DNA from: Pegea sp. RAD2-039
Lineage: Eukaryota > Chordata > Thaliacea > Salpida > Salpidae
Assembly (NCBI GenBank): GCA_034620365.1
Contig: JAQGEQ010000175.1
Coordinates: 2,170,001-2,234,000, forward strand
Direction of reading: 5' to 3'
Length of the DNA stretch: 64,000 nucleotides
The first letter of the stretch is position 1. The number at the start of each line of letters is the position of its first letter. Below, piece by piece: positions 56,625 through 64,000 of the stretch. The position numbers and the translations under genes are program-made. The notes beneath the pieces are model-generated. The model saw nothing but the letters and a program-made list of their open reading frames with translations, searched no databases and was not told where the DNA came from.

Positions 56625-58416
56625 TCATTCAACTTTTTTCCGCTTTAAATCTGGTTGATCTTCTAAACTTTCATTTTCACTTTTGTGTTTATTTTGTATA
56701 ACAGGTGAATATTGAGCATACACTGCAGATTTAGCAGTCTTACGTTGAAATCCATGCACTATAGCTATTCGAGAGTTTTTTTGTACACAGTGAATTGCTT
56801 GACTTTTCGCAACACCAAATAATGTGCTAATATTTGCTACATCATTTCTAAAAAACAAGATAACATTTATCATAAAGATCGTTTATTAGTCATTTTACTA
56901 TCATAAAAAATTCATTAAATTATTTAAATGACCACAAGACAGTCAAATACATTTAATATTAATAGAGGTAACTTACGGGCTTCTCGATTCCATCGCTATT
57001 AAAGCGCCCCCAGATAGGATCAGATTGCTCCCTTTCGCCCACTGACAAAACGACTTTGCGTTCATTATTGTTCGTTGCATAGACTCATCATCCCGAAGCA
57101 TAGGCGAGTACAAAAACTAAAAAGCACAATTAATTTCAAACATCTTGAATGGTTATTGGTTAATAGAACACGTGACTATCATTTATTAGTTCTGCTTCAA
57201 GTTTGAGAAATAAATTAAAGTTTCAAGAAGAAATAAATCAGAAAAAACTGTTTACTCACTTCAAAACAGATACCTCGAGATATGGCACTTGTAATATCAG
57301 TTTTACGTGGAAGGTAGGGAGGTTTTTCACTTCCTTCCATGCAAATTATATCTATGTTAATGTCTTGACATGCTACATGGAAAAGTTTGTCATTCATGGG
57401 TTTAACTGCAATGATATCATATTTTCTTCCTTGTATAACATCACGAACCTAGATAGGATGAAATACGATGATTACAGTATTTAGAATTCCTTATTTTTAG
57501 AGAATAATTAAGTTAGATGTTGAAATTGATTGTGAAATTTGACAGCAGACAGATAAATACGTGATGTTTACTAAGTTTCTATTGATCGGTCAGTTTTATT
57601 ATTCAGCAATCAACTTGATTAAACACTAAATACAGCATGAGTAAATAGACAAAATATTCATTATCTTTAAAACAAACAGAAATGCCGGCTGTATGATTAC
57701 ATTGACCTCTCATTAGCTTATCATTGAAGATGTACATCTGTTGGTCAGTAAACAAACCTTGCTTAGGTCATTCATTTCATATAATTCCAAGGTTATTCTT
57801 TTTAGCTGCAAAATTCTTCTGTTTTCAGCTTTTAATTGTTTTTCTATTTCATCATCAAATATGAAGTCTGGGTAAGGTTCTGGTAAAACGCTTTTTGATT
57901 CTATGAAACAAAAACTTCAATATTATGTATGCCTGTTAATTTCAATGAATCAAATATTTTAATTTTTAAACTGAAACACCATTCAAAGATTATCTATTTT
58001 AAAAGTGAGAAAAAAACTTATAAGATTAATTTCTAAATTCTTAGTTCATCAAAACAAATGTTATCATGATAAAAAAAATTTTTTTTGGTAAATATCTTGT
58101 AACAGAATACAGTATTATGAGCTCAGTTTACTATTAGCTTCAGCCAAATATTCACAAAATTAGTCATTAAAAACTTATACAAGAAAAGTTGAAAAATAAA
58201 TCAACTTAAAAATAAATAATAAAAATAAGCAACTATTTAAATCTTACTTTTTCCAACTACTTCAGGTTTTCCAACATATCTATTTAAAGCAATCACATTA
58301 TAACCAAGATTGATAAGCATTTCACATTTACATTTGTTGTTAAAGGTGTTATTGTCTAAAGTCACATTTAAATCACAAAACTCTCCATGTTTAGGAATTG
58401 GCAAATTCAACAACAT
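56625..58416 (-). CDS. RPP30: Ribonuclease P/MRP protein subunit p30
   Basis: Five exons: 58416-58248, 57900-57758, 57448-57260, 57116-56977, 56847-56625, giving 287 aa (human RPP30 268). N-terminus FCDLNVTLDNN and LINLGYNVIALN match the start of the TIM-barrel-like RNase P p30 fold. Then IIAVKPMNDKLFHVACQDI, ISRGICFE, FLYSPMLRDDESMQRTIMNA, NLILSGGAL, RSPNDVANISTLFGV and IVHGFQRKTAKSAVYA follow in the order of human RPP30, including the catalytic-complex core ending in a charged Lys-rich tail (LKRKKVE). The protein belongs to nuclear RNase P, which removes tRNA 5' leaders, and to RNase MRP. The N-terminal ATG is in frame and close to the family's usual start. Introns 57261.. to 57447 boundaries were fixed by phase. 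Confidence 0.93.
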
Positions 58417-59518
58417 CTTTGTTTAAGTAAATAACTGAAATAACAGTTTTTTCAATAAAAAAAGAATAAAAATATAATTGTTGATATTACATGAGATGAT
58501 TAATTTTCAAAATTAGTTAAAATAAAAAAACTTTACAAATTTAGCATTATGGTAATAGCTGAACCCTATTCAACTTAACCAAGTTTTATAATTCTAATGG
58601 GATCAAGAATTTAGATACATTATAAATGTTAGAAATAGAAACTGTATAATAGTTTTATATTTAAAACAACAATATCAAGCAAGTAGATCATATAAGCTAT
58701 ACATTACTAACATTCAAAACAACGACAGCTTAAATAAATATATAAAACTACTAAATGTATTGAATTGTTACAAAGTTGTCACAAGATATCATTTATCAAT
58801 TGTATTTAAAACACTTATCTAAACATGTATCAATCAGAAATCATCCATCAGTGAACATATACTAGAATCAAATCAATAATAAGTCTGCCAAAAGTTAACT
58901 TAGTAAATTTCAAATGATTTTACTGATCATTAGCATCCTTATGATGATATAAACATGTGTCATAAAAGTTTAGTTTCAGGATAAATGTTTTAAATAAAAT
59001 AAGTTTTGAAATTTTCTTTGCCTTATGCAATGTTTTAATTTTATTTTTTTAAAGAATTTTAATAAACAAACTTTTGTAAACAAAAAATTGTCTATAAGAA
59101 ATCTATCTTTTAAAATAAAAAAATAATTTTTTAGTTAAAACATTGTTATAGACAAAATATATTTACAAATTTAATTTTTGAAATATTTTTTTCATTTATT
59201 TTTTTAAACTCAAGTTTCCAAATCAATACTTTTATTTGCATCAATAATATAAGACTTCTTTTAATTTTTGAGAGTATGACCAAGTACAATGATTTTTACA
59301 AAAAGCTCAACAAAAAATAATTGCATGACAAGCAAATGATAAAGTTTACTTCAAACCAAAAATGAAAAATATAAAGATATAGATTTAAGAAGATTTATCA
59401 AGAAGTAAGCAGCTTATATTTGTAAGGCTAGAATAAATAATAACACCACACAAGAATTAAATTTCCAACCAAAAATGAAAAGTATAACTGAAATATGATT
59501 TTGTTTTAATAACACATT
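58417..59518. other. Spacer between RPP30 and CREG
   Basis: AT-rich; contains the RPP30 upstream region and the CREG 3' UTR (both on the minus strand). Nothing else recognised. Confidence 0.45.
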
Positions 59519-60133
59519 TTAAGCATTATAATAATCATGTATATCAACAATACTAGCTCCACCAAAAAAGTCAATCAACCAAATCATTTCAATATCTAAT
59601 TTAGCTGGATAAAATTGATGAGCAACACTCCAACTTTTCATTGAAGGATGCCTTGAAAAAAGAGCATCTAATGCAAATTTTGATTCACTATTATTAGTTA
59701 CTTTTACGAATTTTCCAGTCAATGTTAATCTAGTGCACAAAGGACTTTCAGCATCTATGTGGTTATTTCTACAATAATCTGTTTGGTATTCACTCATAGA
59801 AATAGAAACTGTATTATTATGTTTGATGTCAACTGAGCTTTGGTCTAAATCAGTGACATAAAAGTATGGAACTCCTGAAGAATTTCCAACAGGACCATCA
59901 CTTACTGAAAGTATGTTAGTAAATGGTGCCCCTGTGTGTCCCTTCATAGTAGAGGTGGTTCCAATGACACACCAATCAACAGCATGGACCATATACCTGG
60001 CCATCCTTGCTTTGTCAGATGTTGGTGGTCTAGGAGAGAATTCTAATTTTTTAGAAACTAATAGCTGACCAAATGTTTGCTGAAGCAGGCAAGACAGCAT
60101 AAAGAAATAAAATAATTTACTCAAGTTACTCAT
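59519..60133 (-). CDS. CREG1: CREG family secreted glycoprotein
   Basis: A single uninterrupted 204-residue frame (human CREG1 220). The signal peptide covers about 1-22 (YFFMLSCLLQQTFG). Conserved CREG blocks in order: ARMARYMVHAVDWCVIGT, PFTNILSVSDGPVGNSSGVP, YFYVTDLDQSSVDI, DYCRNNHIDAESPLCTRL, TLTGKFVKV, FSRHPSMKSW, HQFYPAKLDIEMIWLIDFFG and a terminal DYYNA. The family has a split-barrel fold like FMN-binding oxidases but lacks the cofactor site. It is a secreted/lysosomal glycoprotein linked to endolysosome biogenesis and to cell growth control in mammals. Three or so N-glycosylation sequons are visible (NSS, NNT, NNS). It has no intron, unlike every neighbour, so a retrocopy origin is possible, though it is intact and has no A-rich tail. 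Paralogue CREG2 is the alternative name. Confidence 0.94.
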   Translation of the reverse strand: MSNLSKLFYFFMLSCLLQQTFGQLLVSKKLEFSPRPPTSDKARMARYMVHAVDWCVIGTTSTMKGHTGAPFTNILSVSDGPVGNSSGVPYFYVTDLDQSSVDIKHNNTVSISMSEYQTDYCRNNHIDAESPLCTRLTLTGKFVKVTNNSESKFALDALFSRHPSMKSWSVAHQFYPAKLDIEMIWLIDFFGGASIVDIHDYYNA

Positions 60134-61887
60134 GATTAAAAGATCACTTAGAAACTAAAATTATGAAAATTAATCATTTATAATTGTTATCATGTTATTT
60201 ACTTAACAAATTTTAAGTTATAGAACCCTTAAATATTAAAAAATAACATAGTTTGCTTTCAATTGTTAATATTCTAAAAATTTTACATTATTATAAGAAT
60301 ATTTTACAAATTCTAGTATGATATCCCAAAAATTATTAAGCTATGATAAAAAAAAAAGAACAAAGCTTGGTCAATTTTTCAAAAAATTTTACCGCTGGCT
60401 CCATAAATCATCACCAATAAACTAAGCATTCAAACTATTATCAAATAACTTTTATAAATCCTGCCTGAAAAGCTGAAAGATACTCTATATATAATGCCAT
60501 GTTTACTAAGGCTTTCAAACAAACATGCTAAATTTGGGCTTTGTCGCCACCTACCGGTAAATTAGTTAAAATTACCAATTTACCCTATAAAAATAATGTT
60601 TTGTATTAAATACTTATTTTCAAGCAAAATGTTTTCCTTTAAAATTATTTAGATTTAAATACACTCAGAAATATACTCGGGAAATCAAAATTTAATACGC
60701 AATATTAGCGTGTAGATTTAGCAACTTCAACTTTAAACTATTTAGCAAAACTTCACCAACAAATTGGTCTTACAAATAACTCTCTTGCTTAGTGGTCGGG
60801 AATTAAAAATAATCTCCCATTTATAGCATTTTCTAAAAAAGTATATTGATGTTGGTGTTTATTTTTTATCAGAGCATAGTCTTGTCTGCTAAATAATTAT
60901 TACTGATCAAGATACTAAATCAACCTAGTTATTTTTCTCTAAATATTATTTTTCACTCAAAGTTCAAACTTACTTTACTGATATTTTAATTCAGCCTTTA
61001 TCACCTTACAATATATCAATTATGCTAAAAAACTTTGTAAATGGTGTTTACATTTTTTTATTTATTTTTTTTATCCTTTGAATTTATCAGCCAGCATATT
61101 ATTGTCAAAATAGGTGCTTTTTTACATGCAACTGTACCACTTTTTAAGCACCCTTAATAACCAAGTGAAAAGTATTTCAAAGACAACTTTTCTAAGCTTA
61201 GCTTTGTCGGCTAAGTAGATTCACCGGCCATAAGGTTAAATAAAGTTAACTGACTTAAAATTAATTTTTACATTTAAATAGCTGTTTAAACCAGTGTTGC
61301 TAGTAAACAAAAAGAAACTTATAAAATAAAACTCTGTCAAACGAGCATATAATACTTAATGGCATAGATAAATTGGAAGTCAATAATACTCTGAAGTTCT
61401 GTTTCATATAGTTAAATGAATAAGGTTTTGTTACTATAAGTTTCACAAAATAATAATAGAAAATTAAAATAATTTATAAGTTAATAATAACTTAAGTAAT
61501 AAGTTTTACAGAGAATAATAAACGTCAAACGGCTTATTGATATTCAGCCATAATAAGCAATAACATATAAGGCAATTACAAGTCAATTACTTCCAAGTAG
61601 AAATTACTATAATATATATATATACATATAATATATATATAATATATGATTTTTACATTTATTCATAGTATGTTAAAAATGCTGTTTGCATAATTTCCGT
61701 GTACTGTGTTTATTTTAAATTATTTGTTTCTAAAAATTAACCAACCAAATTCGTCTAGCTTTGCGAAAACTTTTTTGACGTGGACTTGTTTTTATTGCCT
61801 CCACGTGTGATTATACCTTTTTTATAAATTGATTAGACATTTTAGACTAAGTTAGAAATTTCAAGGATTACATTTTTATTTAAAATA
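60134..61887. promoter_or_regulatory. Divergent spacer between CREG (-) and MOGS (+)
   Basis: About 1.75 kb between two divergently transcribed genes, so both promoters must lie here. The sequence is AT-rich, with a TA-rich microsatellite near 61610-61650. No specific element can be assigned. Confidence 0.45.
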
Positions 61888-64000
61888 ATGTCTTTACGCA
61901 AAAGAATAGTCCTTTCTAACGGAGAAACGTTACCTGGGGGAAGGTATGGATACAAATCAAAGCAAGATCAAAAAAGTTCTTCATATTGTAAAATACTTTT
62001 GATATCATTATGTTGTACTATAGGTGAGCAATACTTCTTTTTTAGCAGAGCTATCTTAACTTTACTTTTCACTAATAAATTGATCTTGTTTATCTTAGGT
62101 GTTTACACTGGAATAAATATATTTTTCAAAAATACTAAAGCAGTGAATGAACCTTTCAATTATGATTTGAATAATGGATTTATTGAAGATAAAACTAAGT
62201 TTTGGGGAACTTATAGACCCCAAGTAAAGTATTTTTTAAAAGTTTAAAAAACATTTACTTTTATTATAGAGTCAAATTCATGATAGTTTTTATTAAAGTT
62301 TTTTAGATGCATTTTATAATATCGTTTTGTTTGTTTATAAATTTTATTGTATAGTTTAAAGTATTTACAATAGTACTATTGTTATGATATTCATTTTTTA
62401 TGAATATAATTGTATTAAATATGATAATAAAATTCATAATTATGTCTCAAGAACAAATAAAAATCTCTACTTTATCTCTTAAAAGACTATTCAGTATTCT
62501 TTCTTTGATATCTGCTTGTTTAATCTCAACATTTTAAAAGATGTTTTATATATTCAATCAAAACAAACTTTAAGATAATTTTTACAGAAATATTTCTTTT
62601 CTTTGTATAGGTTTATATGGGAATGAAAACTAAATCTAAAAGATCACTTGTAAGTGGTTTAATGTGGTTGAAGCAACATGTCAATTATGCTTCTAGAGAA
62701 TTGTCTATTAAACATACTTGTGAACATGGTATGCTGATTTAGAAATATTTCTGAACAGTTTTATACGTTATATTGTTGCCAGTTATCTAACAGCTTAGTA
62801 TAATGAATAATAGGTGTCATTTAAAATCTTCTATTTTTCTTATTTGATAAATTTGTTGCTGGTAAAAGCCATTAGTAAATCAACTTTTTATAAAATTAAA
62901 ACTTTATAAAATTGTTTTTACTAATTATTACTTTTACTATTTATTTTTAATTATTTATAATTTTATTATTTTTTTTTTAATTTTGAGTATTTCAGTTATC
63001 ATATTCTAAAATGAAACTTAATTTAGGAGATCAATTGAAGAGATATGGGTGGTTATCTCATGATGGCACCAATTTTGGCATTCAAAGTATTGTTGATAAG
63101 GATTATGAGCTAAAAACTGAATTTGTAAAAACATTTGGTGGGTTACATGGTGGTGATTGGACCTGGAGAATATCTGGAAATCCTGTTAGTAAGCATCTGT
63201 AGATCTTACTTTATCAGATTCTATATTTATTATTTAACATTTGAGCAAATTTTCTAACTTTTATCTCGACATAGTGAAAAACTAATAATCTTTTTTGTTT
63301 AAAATTAAAAAAAATAATATTAAAAATCAAACTTGAGTAGATTTGAAAATATTTACAGATTTTTTTTTTCAGACTTCTCACAAGCCAGTTTATCTTTCCA
63401 TATTTTTCTACGTTGCTACAGATGGCCAAGGTGATATTCGACCCGTTTATAAAAAAATCAACAACGAAATGCAATTGGTTGAAATAAAAGGTTTGTTAAA
63501 TTGACCTTACAGTAGTCCAATGTACTTCAAGATTAATTAAATTAGTAGTTGATCTAATCAACATCCTGTTACTCCCAGGAACAACTGAAGAACTGGGATC
63601 ATTTACTATAAAATTACCTCGTGAAAGCACAGGAAAGCAGTGTAGATATCACACAGCCACATCAAAAGCTGAAGGATTACATAAAATTAATGATGCAATT
63701 TTGAGACGGATGCATAAATCTGAAGAAGGTGTATCTGGAGGTCGAAAAAAACCTTATTATTTTATCTCCCAAAACGACCAGCTGGGAGATCCACCCAGGT
63801 CTAATTCAGACATAATTTTTCACCAGGTGATTTAATTGTTTTTATTTAAGTGAATAATAACAGATCTTGAAGAACAAAAACTTATGAGTCGAATTTCAGG
63901 TTTCAATGGAGTTACCATTTGAAATTGAAATTGTTTTTGAAAGTGATAGTTTTACTGATCGAACTGAATTCTTATCTGGCTGGAAGTTTACTGAAAAGTT
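61888..64000 (+). CDS. MOGS: Mannosyl-oligosaccharide glucosidase (ER glucosidase I), 5' part
   Basis: Seven exons seen, running off the window: 61888-62023, 62099-62223, 62611-62728, 63027-63184, 63373-63490, 63579-63826, 63900-64000+. They give about 334 residues in one frame (human MOGS 837). A type II signal anchor lies at about 30-50 (CKILLISLCCTIG, VYTGINIFF). GH63 N-terminal domain landmarks follow: FWGTYRPQ, VYMGMKTKSKRSLVSGLMW, HTCEHGDQLKRYGW, HDGTNFGIQ, TEFVKTFGGLHGGDWTWRI, FFYVATDG, TEELGSF and IEIVFES. The enzyme removes the outermost alpha-1,2-glucose from Glc3Man9GlcNAc2 just after transfer to nascent proteins in the ER. The catalytic GH63 domain lies beyond the window. The 61888 ATG precedes the short basic cytosolic segment expected for a type II protein. 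Confidence 0.94.

Noticed and set aside
61610..61650. TA-rich run between CREG and MOGS as a possible promoter signal.
   Set aside because: It is a simple AT microsatellite; such runs are expected by chance in this composition.

Overview
The window is nuclear DNA of an AT-rich invertebrate animal. Its genes are split by GT-AG introns, many only 32-60 nt long. Its proteins are metazoan families (FRMD8, RNF32, novel PKC, RPP30, CREG, MOGS, NRF6-type acyltransferases), its non-LTR retrotransposons are animal types, and its SRP RNA has an animal-like Alu domain. I cannot fix the phylum. Having RNF32 and an NRF6-type pair together fits several invertebrate lineages. All gene models were joined by hand from splice sites, reading phase and family homology. 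In every intact complete model the exon lengths sum to a whole number of codons.

Layout. 1567-3824 (+): FRMD8-like FERM protein. 5912-8857 (-): unrecognised CUB/three-EGF single-pass membrane protein with a long tail. 9872-11120: a segment carrying a 7SL/SRP RNA gene (-). 11287-21393 (+): NRF6-like acyltransferase copy A, broken in exon 2 by a precise 4.8 kb LINE insertion. 23287-28964 (+): intact copy B. 29553-30388: LINE fragment. 30394-31690: second 7SL segment (-). 33482-35621 (-): RNF32-like double-RING/IQ protein. 37740-39080: inverted third 7SL segment with an acyltransferase 3' remnant. 39895-42180 (-): decayed LINE. 43901-52906 (-): novel PKC of the epsilon/eta type, 16 exons. 54375-55660: LINE fragments. 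56625-58416 (-): RNase P/MRP subunit RPP30. 59519-60133 (-): CREG. 61888-64000 (+): 5' part of MOGS, running off the window.

The housekeeping genes look unrelated to one another: SRP RNA (secretory targeting), MOGS (first step of N-glycan trimming in the ER), CREG (secreted/lysosomal glycoprotein), RPP30 (tRNA processing). The most unusual region is 9.9-39.1 kb. There a unit of '7SL gene + NRF6-like acyltransferase' has been copied three times, once inverted. It was then reshaped by LINE insertion, deletion of one acyltransferase, and patchy sequence homogenisation between the other two. At least two LINE families have seeded the window, mostly as 3' ends.
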